DNA of 64,000 bases, taken from positions 1 through 64,000 of the forward strand of contig NZ_PYCN01000018.1 in the NCBI RefSeq assembly GCF_003062295.1. The letters are read 5' to 3'. Under the pieces are notes generated by a model that did not search any database, was not told where the DNA came from, and saw only the letters and a list, made by a program, of their open reading frames with translations. The first letter of the stretch is position 1. The number at the start of each line of letters is the position of its first letter. Of the stretch, positions 52,126 through 62,135 are shown piece after piece. Origin of the DNA: Bradyrhizobium algeriense. Its GTDB lineage: Bacteria; Pseudomonadota; Alphaproteobacteria; Rhizobiales; Xanthobacteraceae. Made by a program: the position numbers and the translations under genes.

Positions 52126-52352
52126 GATTTCCTCCCTTGCCGTTTCGTCAGCTGAGATGCGCTCATCTCTGTTGTCGCGATGCTAGCTGGTCTCGTTCCA
52201 GCGGAGCAAGGCACGCGGGTGCATGCGTGATAGGCAACAGCAGCAAGCGAAATGTCGCACAACGCAATTGCAGCATGAAAAACGGATTTACGCCGCGCGT
52301 CGCGGTGATAGGTTGCCGCCCAACCAAAAGCAGCCACGGGAGGGTTACGTTC

Positions 52353-52955
52353 ATGAAGCGTTTGTCGATACTTGCCGCCGGTCTGTTGATCGGCGCCGCC
52401 GCACTTCAATTTTCCGGCGTGGCGTCCGGCCAGAGCGATGGCTGGGTGACGCTCGTCGACGGCACCAAGATGGGCGACTGGACCGAGGTCGGCAAAGCCA
52501 ATTGGGCGATGAAGGACGGTGCGCTGGTCGCAGACAAGATCACGGAGGGCAAGGATCCCTCCTATCTCGTCAGCAAGGAATCCTACAAGGACTTCGAGAT
52601 GAAGGTCGAGTTCTGGGCCGACGATGACGCCAACAGCGGAGTTTTCATTCGCTGCGACCAGTCGGCCAAGATCGACTCCAAGATCTGCTACGAGATCAAT
52701 ATTTTCGACAAGCGGCCCGATCCGACCTACGGCACCGGCGCGATCGTCGATGTGGCCAAGGTCGACCCGATGCCGAAGGCGGGCGGCAAATGGAACACCT
52801 ACGAGATCACGGCCAAGGGCCCTCAGCTCGTCGTCGTGTTCAACGGCCAGAAAACCGTCGATGTCCAGGATTCAAAACACGCCAGCGGTCCGTTCGCGCT
52901 GCAATACGGCTCGGGCGTGATCAAGTGGCGCAAGGTGCAGATCAAGCCGCTGTAG
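52353..52955 (+). CDS. DUF1080 (3-keto-disaccharide hydrolase-like) exported protein
   Basis: A 200-residue exported protein, signal peptide residues 1-27, with one DUF1080 jelly-roll domain: WVTLVDGTKMGDWTEVG, then FEMKVEFWADDDANSGVFIR and the final WRKVQIKPL. The family is now linked to hydrolysis of 3-keto-glycosides. GGGAGGG precedes ATG 52353; the longer upstream frame lacks support. It converges on galE. Confidence 0.83.
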   Translation: MKRLSILAAGLLIGAAALQFSGVASGQSDGWVTLVDGTKMGDWTEVGKANWAMKDGALVADKITEGKDPSYLVSKESYKDFEMKVEFWADDDANSGVFIRCDQSAKIDSKICYEINIFDKRPDPTYGTGAIVDVAKVDPMPKAGGKWNTYEITAKGPQLVVVFNGQKTVDVQDSKHASGPFALQYGSGVIKWRKVQIKPL

Positions 52956-52989
52956 GCCGCTGAGAGGTCTCTTGCGAGGTTGTGCCGGC

Positions 52990-54000
52990 TCACTCGCGAA
53001 CCGACGCGCCCGTCTTCAGCGGGTGCGCCTTCCTGTGCCACGCCCAGGCGGTGCGGATAATCGTGGCCAGATCCGAATAAGCGGGACGGAAGTTCAATGT
53101 CGCGCGTGCGGCGGAGGGATCGGCGACCAGATAGGTCGGATCGCCCGATCGCCGCGGCTTGACGACATGCGGGACTTCGCGGCCGGTCTCGGTCGCGATC
53201 GCCGCGAGTATTTCGCGCACTGAAAAACCGTTGCCGGTGCCGAGATTGAATGCGCCGCCTGAATGTCCCTCCAGCAGCAGCTTGAGCGCCAGCACGTGGG
53301 CAGCCGCGAGGTCCGTCACATGGATGTAATCGCGGATCGCCGTCCCGTCCGGCGTGTCGTAATCGTCGCCGAACACGGCAAAGTCCGGCACATGCCCCTG
53401 CAGCGCCATCATGGCGCGGGGGATGAGGTGTGTCTCGACCTCACGCAGCTCGCCGATGCCGCCGGCGGGATCGGCGCCAGCGGCGTTGAAGTAGCGCAGC
53501 GCGAACGAGCCGAAGCCGTAGGCTGTGCGATAATCCGCCAGCACACGCTCGATCATCCATTTCGAGGCGCCATAGGGGTTGATCGGTGCGCAGGGATAGT
53601 CTTCGCGTAGCGCCTTGCTGTCGGCATTGCCATAGACCGCGCCGGTTGACGAAAACACCAGGCGATTGCAGCCGGCCTCGCGCATGGCCGCCAGCAGCGA
53701 CAGCGTTCCGGCGAGGTTATTGACGTAATATTTCTGCGGATCGGCAACGGATTCGCCGACCAGGCTCGACGCTGCGAAGTGCATCACAGCCACGATGTCG
53801 TGCTCGGCAAAGGTCCGCGCCAGCGTGGCCTTGTCGGCGATGTTGCCGACCACCAGCGCGCCGGCGGCGAAGCTGCGGTGGCCGGTTGAAAGGTTGTCGT
53901 AGGTGACGGGCTGGTAACCCGCCGCATCCAGCGCCCTGCAGCAGTGCGAACCGATATAGCCGGCACCGCCGGTGACGAGAATGGCTGGACGGCTGTTCAT
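52990..54000 (-). CDS. galE: UDP-glucose 4-epimerase
   Basis: A 336-residue NAD-dependent extended SDR that interconverts UDP-glucose and UDP-galactose. ILVTGGAGYIGSH (GxxGxxG), YDNLSTGHR, FSSTGAVYG and the catalytic YGASK are all present. It is the last gene of the leftward exopolysaccharide set and its ATG overlaps the previous stop by four bases, tying its supply of UDP-galactose to the pathway. Confidence 0.92.
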   Translation of the reverse strand: MNSRPAILVTGGAGYIGSHCCRALDAAGYQPVTYDNLSTGHRSFAAGALVVGNIADKATLARTFAEHDIVAVMHFAASSLVGESVADPQKYYVNNLAGTLSLLAAMREAGCNRLVFSSTGAVYGNADSKALREDYPCAPINPYGASKWMIERVLADYRTAYGFGSFALRYFNAAGADPAGGIGELREVETHLIPRAMMALQGHVPDFAVFGDDYDTPDGTAIRDYIHVTDLAAAHVLALKLLLEGHSGGAFNLGTGNGFSVREILAAIATETGREVPHVVKPRRSGDPTYLVADPSAARATLNFRPAYSDLATIIRTAWAWHRKAHPLKTGASVRE

Positions 54001-54821
54001 TGATTGTGTGTCCCGCCGATGTCAGTCGATCGGCCCCTGTTCAGCAACAAATAGAGCGCGCGCGGGTTGGTCGTCAAATAGCGCCAGAACAGGCGGCGCG
54101 GTTCCAGCCAGATGCGCCACGCCCATTCGAGGCCCGCATGCTGCATCCACCGAGGCGCGCGGACGCGGCTGCCCGACAGGAAGTTAAACAGCCCGCCTGA
54201 CGTCTTGATGACGCCGACATTGGAGAGGTTGGGTGTGTATTCCTCGACGAAAGCCTGTTCATAGGGAACGCCGAGCGCAACCCAGAGATAGTCCGGTGCC
54301 AGCGCGTTGATTTCCGCGACCTTGGCACGCAGCGCTTCGCCGCGCAGAAAGCCGTGGCAACGGCCGACGATCTTGAGATCGGGATATTGCTCGCGAACGC
54401 TGGCGACCGCGGCGGCGTTCTCCGCGTCGTCCGCGCCCAGCATGTAGAAGGTCAGGCCGGCCGCCTGTGCCTTGCGGGCAACGACGTGAAACAGGTCGGT
54501 GGTCGCGACGCGTTCGGGCAGCGGCGTCTTTGATCTGAACCGCGATACGGTCACCAGCGGCTGGCCGTCGGCATTGATCAGATCGGCGGCCCGAAACAGC
54601 CGGTCGGTCATCGGTTCGGTCGAGCAGCGCGCCAGCACCTCGCCATTGGCCGAGGTCAGGTAGAGCGGGCGATTGAGGCGGCGTTGCGGGAACACCATGT
54701 CGATCATGAAGTTCGCGGTCTGCTCGAGATCCAGCACGGCAAGCCGCAACCCGCCCAGCGTGATGCGAGGCACGCTGGCCGTGGCCGCTCTGCCGACGGG
54801 ATTTACGCGACGCTCAAGCAT
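53997..54821 (-). CDS. WecG/TagA/CpsF-family glycosyltransferase (GT26)
   Basis: A 274-residue GT26 transferase that adds a sugar to an undecaprenyl-linked intermediate. LTSANGEVLAR, NADGQPLVTVSRF, FYMLGADDAENAAAVA and LWVALGVPYEQAFVEEY match the family. The ATG at 54821 lies inside the 3' end of the Wzc-like gene (8-bp overlap). The open frame extends 48 codons upstream but is antisense-like there. Confidence 0.88.
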   Translation of the reverse strand: MLERRVNPVGRAATASVPRITLGGLRLAVLDLEQTANFMIDMVFPQRRLNRPLYLTSANGEVLARCSTEPMTDRLFRAADLINADGQPLVTVSRFRSKTPLPERVATTDLFHVVARKAQAAGLTFYMLGADDAENAAAVASVREQYPDLKIVGRCHGFLRGEALRAKVAEINALAPDYLWVALGVPYEQAFVEEYTPNLSNVGVIKTSGGLFNFLSGSRVRAPRWMQHAGLEWAWRIWLEPRRLFWRYLTTNPRALYLLLNRGRSTDIGGTHNQ

Positions 54822-57117
54822 ATTGCTTGTCCCGCTGCGGGCTCGCGGCCGTTGGGTTGACTTCGCTGAGGACGACACCGACCAGCTTGCGCTCGGCCCC
54901 GCCGAGGGCTGCGATGATGTCTTCCATGCTGTCGTTGATGTCGAGATGCACCGGGAGGATCGCAACGAGTCCCTCGGCGATGTCGAGCAGTTTGCCGTCG
55001 GCCGGGCTCCACGGCATCGCCGGCCCGTCGAGAATCACGAGGTCATAGCCGCTAGCGGAACGGGCGCGCGCAATCGCCTTTCGGATGGCGTCGCCGGCTT
55101 TCGCGTCGGCGGCGTTGACAGCCGGCAGGATCGAAATTCCGTTGGCGGTCGGAATCGCGCGGGCGGCCCTGGCGCCGATGCCAAGCCAGCCGAAACGGCT
55201 GGGCTCGCTCTTCGCCAGATGGCTCACCTTGCTCGATAGCGCGCGCTCCTTAAGGTCGGCATCGATCAGCAGCACCTTGGCGCCGTCACGCGCCGCGGCG
55301 AGCGCAATGTTCAGCGCGGCGATGCTGCGGTCCTGATCCACTCCAGCGCCGATCACAGCCATCACGGGCGGGGTTTCCCCGCCGGCGCGTCTGGCCAGCG
55401 CCGCGCGCATCTCGCGCAGGGCATTGAGGACAGTCATTAGCGGAAAGCCCGCGCGCAGCGTCGGCCAGCCCAGCCGCGTGACGTCAGCGGTGCTATCGGT
55501 TGCAAGGATGCCGCCGAGCGTACGCATCACGTCGGCTTCCTGCAGCCGTGCGATCAGCGGCTTTTCGATCAGGCTGACCGCGGGTTGCGGCTGGGGTGGC
55601 GCGGCAGGCGGCTGCTTCTCGGCCGCCGGAGCGGGCGGTTGCTTCGGCGTTTCTGCCGGCGCTTTGTCCCGTGGCTGAACCGGGTTCGTGCCCGGCATCA
55701 ACTGGTTCAGTGCGATGAACCAGCCGGAGGCAGCGAGCCCGCCAAAGACAAAACCGATCATCGCGAGCAGGCTCATGGCCGGCGGGAAGGTACGCCGTTG
55801 CGGCACGGTGGCCTCGCCGATGATGCGTGCATTCGAGGTGTTCAGGCTTTCCTGCTCCTCGGTTTCGCGCGATCGCTTCAGGAACGACTGATAGACGTCG
55901 CGGCTTGCTTCCACGTCGCGTTCGAGTTCGCGCAGGCGCACCGAGGCCTGGCTCATCTGGACGCTCTGGCGCTTCTGGGTTTCCAGCGCCTTGCCGAGCG
56001 AGGCTTCATAGTCGCGGGCGCGGATCAGGTCGTTCTTCGCAGACTGCGCGAAGCGCTCGACCTCCTCGTTGATGGCGCGGCGCAGGTCCTGCACCTGCTG
56101 CTCCATCTGGCGCAGCGCCGGATGACGCGGCCCCAGTTCGCTGTGCAACTCCGCCTGGCGCTTCCGCGCTTCGGCATATTGCGCGCGGAGATTGGCGATG
56201 GTCTGCGACTGCAGCGCCTCGGGGATGGCGCCGGCGTCGGAGGATGCCTTGCGGCTGGCTTCGATCTGGTCGAGTTTGGCCTGCGCGTCCAGCGTCAGCG
56301 CGCGGGCGGCGGCGAGCCGCTGGTTGCTGGCGGCGAGCTGCTGGTCGCTGATCAGCGTGTCCTGGCTGCCAACGAAATTGTTCTGCGCCTTGTAGACCGC
56401 GAGCGCGTTCTCGGCATTGCGAAGCCGTTCCTGCAATTCCTTCAAGCGGCCGGAAAGGTCGCTGGTCGCGCGCCGCGCGGCGGCGGCCTGCGACTGCTTG
56501 GATTCGGCGAGATAGGCTTTCGAGATCGCATTGGCCAGCATCGCCGCCTTGGCCGGTTCATACGACCAGACGTCGATATCGACGATGAAGGTGCGGTCGG
56601 TCTTCTTGACGTTGATGTGGCGATTGAGCGCTTCCAGCGCGCCCATCTGGATCTGCTTCTGCTGCTCGGCGGTGGGGTGCATCTCGATCCCGAACAGGCC
56701 GAGCAGCGATCCCAGGATGCCCTTCGAATCGCCGCCGCCGAACTCCGGGTCCTTTTCCAGATGGGTGTCGCGGATCACCTGCAGCAGCACGTTGTTCGAG
56801 GTGATGACGCGCGCCTGGCTTTCCACCACCATCGCGAGGCCGGAAATATCCTGGGCGCGCGGCGTCAGCTCGCGATCGACCAGTTGCAGTTCGCGGGGAT
56901 CGACGTAGAGCTGGGCAGACGCCGTGTATTTCGGTGTCAGGCTCTTGCCGACCGCAACCGCGACGCAGGCGGAAATCAGCGCTGCCGAGACGATCGCGAC
57001 CTTGCGCTGCCACAGGAGCTGGGCCAGATCGAGCACGCTGAAGCCCGCCGGCGCGGCTGTCGCCGCGGGGCCGATCTCAGGCGTTGCCCGGTCTATCGGC
57101 TGGTCATAGATAAGCAT
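54814..57117 (-). CDS. Exopolysaccharide co-polymerase, Wzc/ExoP-like with degenerate BY-kinase domain
   Basis: A 767-residue inner-membrane protein with Wzz-type N-terminal domain: helix 1 near residues 36-58, long periplasmic coiled coil about 200-430, helix 2 near 450-475, a Pro-rich linker (480-525) and a C-terminal ParA/BY-kinase-like domain. The Walker A position reads AVIGAGVDQDRSIAALN near residues 585-601, without the GK[ST] needed to bind ATP phosphates, while the Walker A' VLLIDADLKE is intact. No C-terminal Tyr cluster is present. It controls chain length and export, probably without kinase activity. Confidence 0.88.
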   Translation of the reverse strand: MLIYDQPIDRATPEIGPAATAAPAGFSVLDLAQLLWQRKVAIVSAALISACVAVAVGKSLTPKYTASAQLYVDPRELQLVDRELTPRAQDISGLAMVVESQARVITSNNVLLQVIRDTHLEKDPEFGGGDSKGILGSLLGLFGIEMHPTAEQQKQIQMGALEALNRHINVKKTDRTFIVDIDVWSYEPAKAAMLANAISKAYLAESKQSQAAAARRATSDLSGRLKELQERLRNAENALAVYKAQNNFVGSQDTLISDQQLAASNQRLAAARALTLDAQAKLDQIEASRKASSDAGAIPEALQSQTIANLRAQYAEARKRQAELHSELGPRHPALRQMEQQVQDLRRAINEEVERFAQSAKNDLIRARDYEASLGKALETQKRQSVQMSQASVRLRELERDVEASRDVYQSFLKRSRETEEQESLNTSNARIIGEATVPQRRTFPPAMSLLAMIGFVFGGLAASGWFIALNQLMPGTNPVQPRDKAPAETPKQPPAPAAEKQPPAAPPQPQPAVSLIEKPLIARLQEADVMRTLGGILATDSTADVTRLGWPTLRAGFPLMTVLNALREMRAALARRAGGETPPVMAVIGAGVDQDRSIAALNIALAAARDGAKVLLIDADLKERALSSKVSHLAKSEPSRFGWLGIGARAARAIPTANGISILPAVNAADAKAGDAIRKAIARARSASGYDLVILDGPAMPWSPADGKLLDIAEGLVAILPVHLDINDSMEDIIAALGGAERKLVGVVLSEVNPTAASPQRDKQYA

Positions 57118-57273
57118 CGCCCCCAGCTTTCATTCGAACTGCCGCACGCATCGGCTGAGGGGTTACTCTTCGGGTCACGCCACGGGCGCTGAAATAAAGC
57201 GCTGAACAAACGCAACAGGGAAAATTAACCATACTCACTGAGGGACTATTCCCCGAATTGGCAAACAAAGCGT

Positions 57274-58026
57274 TTAAGCGCGGGCGCATCGCATCGCCTC
57301 CGCCATGGTCAGGGCCGGAATCTTCCGCTTCGCTGCCGCGCGGAGCGCATGGGCGAGCAAAGCGGGCGAACAGCCATAGGGGCTCGGCCGGTCGGTGACG
57401 TCGTGGCCGTAGAAAATTAACCATCCATTATTGGTTTGGGCTTCGTCGAACGCGCGGTCGATCCGGTCGAAATCCATCTCGCGATCGATCAGCGGCATGG
57501 CGCGCAGGAACTGCAAGTCGACGCTGCCGGCGTTGACGCCCTGCACGATGCTACGGCAGGTCTGGAATTCCTTCCTGAGCTGATACTTGCGGGCGTAGGA
57601 GCCGTATCCGAACGGATAGGCGAAACTGTCCACCCGTATCGAAGGATCGAGCGCGCGAAGGTAAGCGCTGTTGCGCTTGATTTCCTGCCGCATCGTCGCT
57701 TCGTCGAGGTCGCAGGCGCGCTGATGCGAGAACGTGTGGCAGCCGATCTCGTGACCCCTGCGGTGAAGCGAGACCACGTCGTCGGCCTCGCACGCCACCC
57801 AGTCCGGCGCGTCGGCGCCGACCAGGCTGCCCGAGACATAGAACGTCCCGCGCGCGCCATGCGCTTCGAGCATCTCGGCACCGGTCGTCGCCGCGCTCTT
57901 TGGCAGATCGTCGAAGGTGAAGCTGACCATCGGCGTACTGTTGCGCAGCCGGAACAGGTCGACGCGCAGATGCATCGCCAGCCGGTGGCCGACCTTCGCT
58001 CTTGCCTCTGACAACATCGCGTTCAT
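57274..58026 (-). CDS. Polysaccharide deacetylase (NodB homology)
   Basis: A 250-residue carbohydrate esterase 4 protein. Motif 1 SFTFDDLPKS (Asp39/Asp40) and motif 2 His97-TFS-His101 (GCHTFSHQ) supply the base and metal ligands. It removes N-acetyl groups from glycan chains, probably of the exopolysaccharide. No signal peptide is evident. It follows the methyltransferase by 4 bp. Confidence 0.87.
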   Translation of the reverse strand: MNAMLSEARAKVGHRLAMHLRVDLFRLRNSTPMVSFTFDDLPKSAATTGAEMLEAHGARGTFYVSGSLVGADAPDWVACEADDVVSLHRRGHEIGCHTFSHQRACDLDEATMRQEIKRNSAYLRALDPSIRVDSFAYPFGYGSYARKYQLRKEFQTCRSIVQGVNAGSVDLQFLRAMPLIDREMDFDRIDRAFDEAQTNNGWLIFYGHDVTDRPSPYGCSPALLAHALRAAAKRKIPALTMAEAMRCARA

Positions 58027-58030
58027 GGTC

Positions 58031-58855
58031 TCAACGCTTTCGCAGGATCACGTGGTAGTCGCCGTGCCGCACGTCGGTGCGGCCAGGCAGCAAGAAGTTC
58101 ATCGCGCGCGCGGCGGCATCGACGAGCGCCGCGAACGCGGGCATGCGCAGTCGCATCTCGGGATAGCGCGGGCTCTCATACTGTTTGCGATAGATCATCT
58201 GCAGGCCGTGCTGCTCGGCGAACGCTTCAAGGTTCGTAAGCGTGACCAGCGGGTGGAACAGCGTCGGGAACGGCGCGTGGCCGGGCAGGCCGGCTTTCTT
58301 GTCGCCGCGGACGTGACGGTAGAACCAGACATGGAACCAGTGCGGCGAATATTTGGTAACGACACCCGACAGCGACCGCGGATTGGGCGCGCCGATCAGG
58401 ATCATGCCGTTCGGCTTCAGCGACTCGTAGAAGTGCAGCAGGGCTGCTTCGACGTCGGGCACGTGTTCGATCACGTTGTAGCAGAGCACGAGATCGAAGC
58501 TGTTGGGCTTGAAGCGATGGGTCTGGATGTCGCCGAGGATCGCTTCCTGCGCATAGTCGTTGTTGCGGATCTGGTCCTCGTCGATGTCGACCACAGTGAC
58601 GTGGGCGCGATGCAGCACCTTGAGCGGCAGGAAGCTGGTCGAGCCGCCGCCGGCTTCGTAGATCCTGAGTTCGCCCTCAGGCAGTCTCGCTTCGAGAATG
58701 CCGTGAACGGTCAAGAGGCTCTGCCGCGCTTCGCCATGTGCCAGCTCGAGCAGCGCCTGCGGATGCTGCACGGGTTCAGTCGCCTGAGTGTGGTCGATCG
58801 TGACTGCCTTGGTCATCGGCTTCATCCATTCTGACGCGAGGGCTGCCTTGTTCAT
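58031..58855 (-). CDS. SAM-dependent methyltransferase (class I)
   Basis: A 274-residue enzyme. SAM motif I IYEAGGGSTSFLPLK, acidic loop VVDIDEDQIR and post-I DLVLCYNVIEHV are clear. It probably methylates a sugar or lipid in polysaccharide assembly. Start could be ATG 58855 or 58825 (MKPMTK). It begins one base after the glycosyltransferase ends. Confidence 0.85.
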   Translation of the reverse strand: MNKAALASEWMKPMTKAVTIDHTQATEPVQHPQALLELAHGEARQSLLTVHGILEARLPEGELRIYEAGGGSTSFLPLKVLHRAHVTVVDIDEDQIRNNDYAQEAILGDIQTHRFKPNSFDLVLCYNVIEHVPDVEAALLHFYESLKPNGMILIGAPNPRSLSGVVTKYSPHWFHVWFYRHVRGDKKAGLPGHAPFPTLFHPLVTLTNLEAFAEQHGLQMIYRKQYESPRYPEMRLRMPAFAALVDAAARAMNFLLPGRTDVRHGDYHVILRKR

Positions 58856-58856
58856 T

Positions 58857-60071
58857 CTAGTTGTCCCAATCGACGCGCTTAAAAGCGTCCATCAATGCTC
58901 GGTCTTCCCTGTGAACCTGCGGATCGAACGGCACACGGTTGGTGCGCTGGTATTTCCAGTTGCTGCCGATCTCGCGGAAGTGCCGAAACGAAAAATCCCT
59001 GGTGCAGAAATAAGACGCCCACCAGGAGAAGATCGAATGGACGTGCCATTGCGCATGCGTGGGGCACCGGGCGGGAACCACCGTCCATTTCGGCAGGCAC
59101 TCGTTTGCGTCGCGCCGCATCACGAGCCTTGAGAACTGATATTCCGGCGGCATCAGAATCGAGAAGTCGGCGTGCCGATGCGGAGCCTTGTGCATGTTGT
59201 CGCGGATGCCGTCATCGATGCCGATGATCCATCGCCCGCGATATCGGACAAGCCCGGTCCAGGATTGCTCGGCGGCCTCAAACACTGATTTTCCCGACTT
59301 CGACAGCACCAGCTCGTCGATGTCGGAGTTCATGGCGCTTCGGGCATTCTGCAGGAAGCGCCATCTTGCGTGCTCCCAGGCTCCCAGTTGGCAGAAATCG
59401 GAATCCCAGTGGTCCCAGCTGTTCGCGCCCTGCGGACCGTATTTGAAAGGCCACTCCATCACGACCGAGCATCGGATGCCTTCGACTGAACGGAGCGCGG
59501 CGCTCAGCGTGCTGCTGTCGTAGGCGCTGGAGCCGTTGTCATAGATGAGAACGGCGTCCGCGCCGTGAATGTCCCGGTTGAACCGCACCCAGTCGAGGAT
59601 CCATTCGATCGGATTGTCCTTCGACATCGTGAAGATGACGCGGCGATCCCGGAACATCTCCGACTCGTTCGGCGACACCGGGAATGCAAAACTCCCCAGT
59701 TCGCCCAATGCCTGGATCGGGCCGGCATGCTCGGGAATGTCCAGCCACAATTGGGCGTGGCGGTCGAGGTGCCTTGTCCGCGCCTTGCGGGTCCCCGCGC
59801 CGCTGATGAAATTTGTCGTCGCGACGTCGCGCGCGAGGTTGAAGAATGGCGGCGCAAACAGCGCAACCTTTGATTTGCTGACCTGCACCGCGTCGTAGAA
59901 CAGCGTATTGCTATCGAAGTCGCGCTCGAAATTCTCGCCCCGAAACGCGGGCGGACGCGTCGCCTCGCGCCGCTTGTCGGTGAAGTCCGACAGCGACGCT
60001 GAATTGGTTCGACAGATGACATGTCGATTGTCGGCTGCAACGACCGCATTTTTGCTGGCGAGCCGCATCAT
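58857..60071 (-). CDS. GT2/GT92-like glycosyltransferase
   Basis: A 404-residue protein. Its centre has VIFTMSKDNPIEWILDWVRFNR, DAVLIYDNGSSAYD and MNSDIDELVL, which match the Glyco_tranf_2_4/GT92 group with a DxD-like metal site. Start ATG pair at 60071/60068 overlaps the flippase stop by four bases. Specific sugar unknown; it acts in the cytosol on lipid-linked units. Confidence 0.78.
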   Translation of the reverse strand: MMRLASKNAVVAADNRHVICRTNSASLSDFTDKRREATRPPAFRGENFERDFDSNTLFYDAVQVSKSKVALFAPPFFNLARDVATTNFISGAGTRKARTRHLDRHAQLWLDIPEHAGPIQALGELGSFAFPVSPNESEMFRDRRVIFTMSKDNPIEWILDWVRFNRDIHGADAVLIYDNGSSAYDSSTLSAALRSVEGIRCSVVMEWPFKYGPQGANSWDHWDSDFCQLGAWEHARWRFLQNARSAMNSDIDELVLSKSGKSVFEAAEQSWTGLVRYRGRWIIGIDDGIRDNMHKAPHRHADFSILMPPEYQFSRLVMRRDANECLPKWTVVPARCPTHAQWHVHSIFSWWASYFCTRDFSFRHFREIGSNWKYQRTNRVPFDPQVHREDRALMDAFKRVDWDN

Positions 60072-61543
60072 GGTTCTCTTGTCGACATGCTGGGTAGTCC
60101 GGTGGACGGGGCGGCGATGGACGGGGCCGGGAGATTGCGCCGCGTGGCATAGGCGATCACGGCTTTACGCAAGCCGGCGATGTCGAATGCAAAGGCTGCG
60201 GCGACGTAGACGACGCAGCCGGTTGCGGCCAGCACGCCAAACGAGACGATGCCGATCGGAAGCAGCGGTTTTGCGAATGTCAGCACCAGCGCCATGATCG
60301 CCGTCGCAGCGACGATCCGCATGACCTGGAATGCGTTGAAGGGGAGCGGAAAGGCTTTCCGCGTGAGATACCAGCCGAAGCCTGCGCCGAAGGCTTCCAC
60401 GATGACGAGGCTAGCCGCCGCGCCGGCCAGGCCAAATCTGGCGAGCAGGACCGGCATGACCAGCAGGTTCGCGATCAGCATCGCGATGCTTTGCGTCGTC
60501 ATCATGAACGGCGTCTTGGCGAGATGAAAGCTCGCGTGGATGTAGGATTGGGAGATCGACTGAAACAGCCAGGCAAAGGCCAGGATCGGCATGATCTGCG
60601 CCGCGGTCTCCCTGAACTCGCTGCCAAGGATCACGCCGGCGATGTAGCTGCTCGTCAGAGCCACGCCGGCGACGGCCGGAAGGACGGCGGCCAGCAGAAT
60701 TTCGAGGCTGAATTCCAGATGCGGCCGCGCCTCGGCGCCGCCGCCGGTGGCATAGGCGCGTACCGCCAGCGGGATCGTCGCGGATGCGATGCTCACCGCC
60801 GGAATTAGGATGATCTGCCGGACGAGATCGGCCGACGCGCCGTACTGGCCGGCCGCATGGTCGCCCATGAAGTGAAACACCAGCATCCGGTCGAGCGCAG
60901 CGTGGAGCGCAAAAACGATGCCCGACAGCGTGATCGGAATGCCGAAGCCTGCGAACGTCCGCAATTCGGAAATCTTCGGTCCGGCGACGGGGGATCGCAG
61001 GATCGTGCTGGCAAACAGCATGGTCGTGACGAAGTAGGTGATGGTCACCATCGCGAGCTGGCATAGTCCGCCGCCGCCCAATAGCGCCGCGGCCAGGCAC
61101 AGCGTGAACGCCAGGCAGGCGCGAATGATCGATGCCGACATGAAGGCGAAGGATTGCAGGCGCGCCTTGAGCAGTTCCTGCCCGAGCTCAAAGAGACCGA
61201 GCCCCAGCGCGAAAAAGACCGCTGCGAGATTTCGTTCCAGCGATACCGACGTCGTCAGCGTGGCAACAAGGAGTGCGATCGGCGCGGCGAGGGCGGAAAT
61301 GAGATAGGCGACGAAAATGGTCTTCCTGACGTCGACCGCATCGCCTTCCGACTGAAAACGAAGAGCAGAAACGCGAACCCAGGTGAACAGCAGCGCCGAA
61401 ACGATGCCCGCCGTGCTCAGACCGACGACGTAGACTCCATACTCCTCCGGCGAGAGCAGCCGCGTGAACACGACCGCGCTCAGCAAGCCGATTGCGGCCG
61501 ATACGACGCTCGCGACCGAGTAATGGAACGTTTGGCTGAGCAT
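60068..61543 (-). CDS. Polysaccharide flippase, Wzx/MOP family
   Basis: A 491-residue membrane protein with 12-14 helices of the MOP (oligosaccharide flippase) family, which turns undecaprenyl-linked repeat units to the periplasmic face. Start segment FHYSVASVVSAAIGLLSAVVF and the first loop LLSPEEYGVYVVGLSTAG are typical. It is the first gene of the leftward polysaccharide unit, so its upstream region holds the promoter. Confidence 0.87.
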   Translation of the reverse strand: MLSQTFHYSVASVVSAAIGLLSAVVFTRLLSPEEYGVYVVGLSTAGIVSALLFTWVRVSALRFQSEGDAVDVRKTIFVAYLISALAAPIALLVATLTTSVSLERNLAAVFFALGLGLFELGQELLKARLQSFAFMSASIIRACLAFTLCLAAALLGGGGLCQLAMVTITYFVTTMLFASTILRSPVAGPKISELRTFAGFGIPITLSGIVFALHAALDRMLVFHFMGDHAAGQYGASADLVRQIILIPAVSIASATIPLAVRAYATGGGAEARPHLEFSLEILLAAVLPAVAGVALTSSYIAGVILGSEFRETAAQIMPILAFAWLFQSISQSYIHASFHLAKTPFMMTTQSIAMLIANLLVMPVLLARFGLAGAAASLVIVEAFGAGFGWYLTRKAFPLPFNAFQVMRIVAATAIMALVLTFAKPLLPIGIVSFGVLAATGCVVYVAAAFAFDIAGLRKAVIAYATRRNLPAPSIAAPSTGLPSMSTREP

Positions 61544-62135
61544 TATGCTTTCGGCCTATGAAGCGCGGAGCTTCGCTTCGGCAATGGGGTGAGGGTTAAC
61601 GACACGTTGCAATTCATCTCAAACAATCTGCCGGAGGCCGCCGTTTGTCAGGCTCAATTCTCCCGCGGTACCCATTGAGCAAGATCGGTGCCGAACCGGC
61701 GCAACGCACCATGTCGCTCGGCGGCGTGGTTAATCTGCCGGTTTTCCCGCGTATCTCACGGCTGGAGCGCCGCGGCCCCACGAGGCCAGCAATTTCCGGT
61801 ACATCCGCCCCGTCCCACGGCGTCCACATTTGCGACAGGCCGAGGCCGCTCCAGCACTGCGATAACCATGGCGAACGCGCCATTCGTGCGCGTGCCCGTA
61901 CTGGACTCGATATTGCAAAGCCGCTGATCTGAATCGTCGATCGCGTCGACGAATGGATTGCCGATGTTGGATTTTCGACGAAAACCCTTTTCGCAAGAAG
62001 CGGGCTGTGAGCCTCCTGTTCTTTTTGATACAGCCACCCTGTCCGGCCTGTATCCTTTTGCTACGGCGAGCGCTCATTGTCGCGACGGCTTCTTGCTGTC
62101 GGCCGGCTTTGCCAGAAAGCACGCAAGGACAGCCG
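61544..62135. other. Long intergenic region, divergent promoters of the polysaccharide locus
   Basis: These 592 bp separate the flippase gene from the GH26-like gene. Short frames on both strands have Arg/Pro-rich, shadow-like translations and no domain. An A+T-richer stretch (61920-62030) precedes the rightward gene. No terminator-like hairpin with T-run seen. It probably carries control sites for both directions. Confidence 0.5.
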
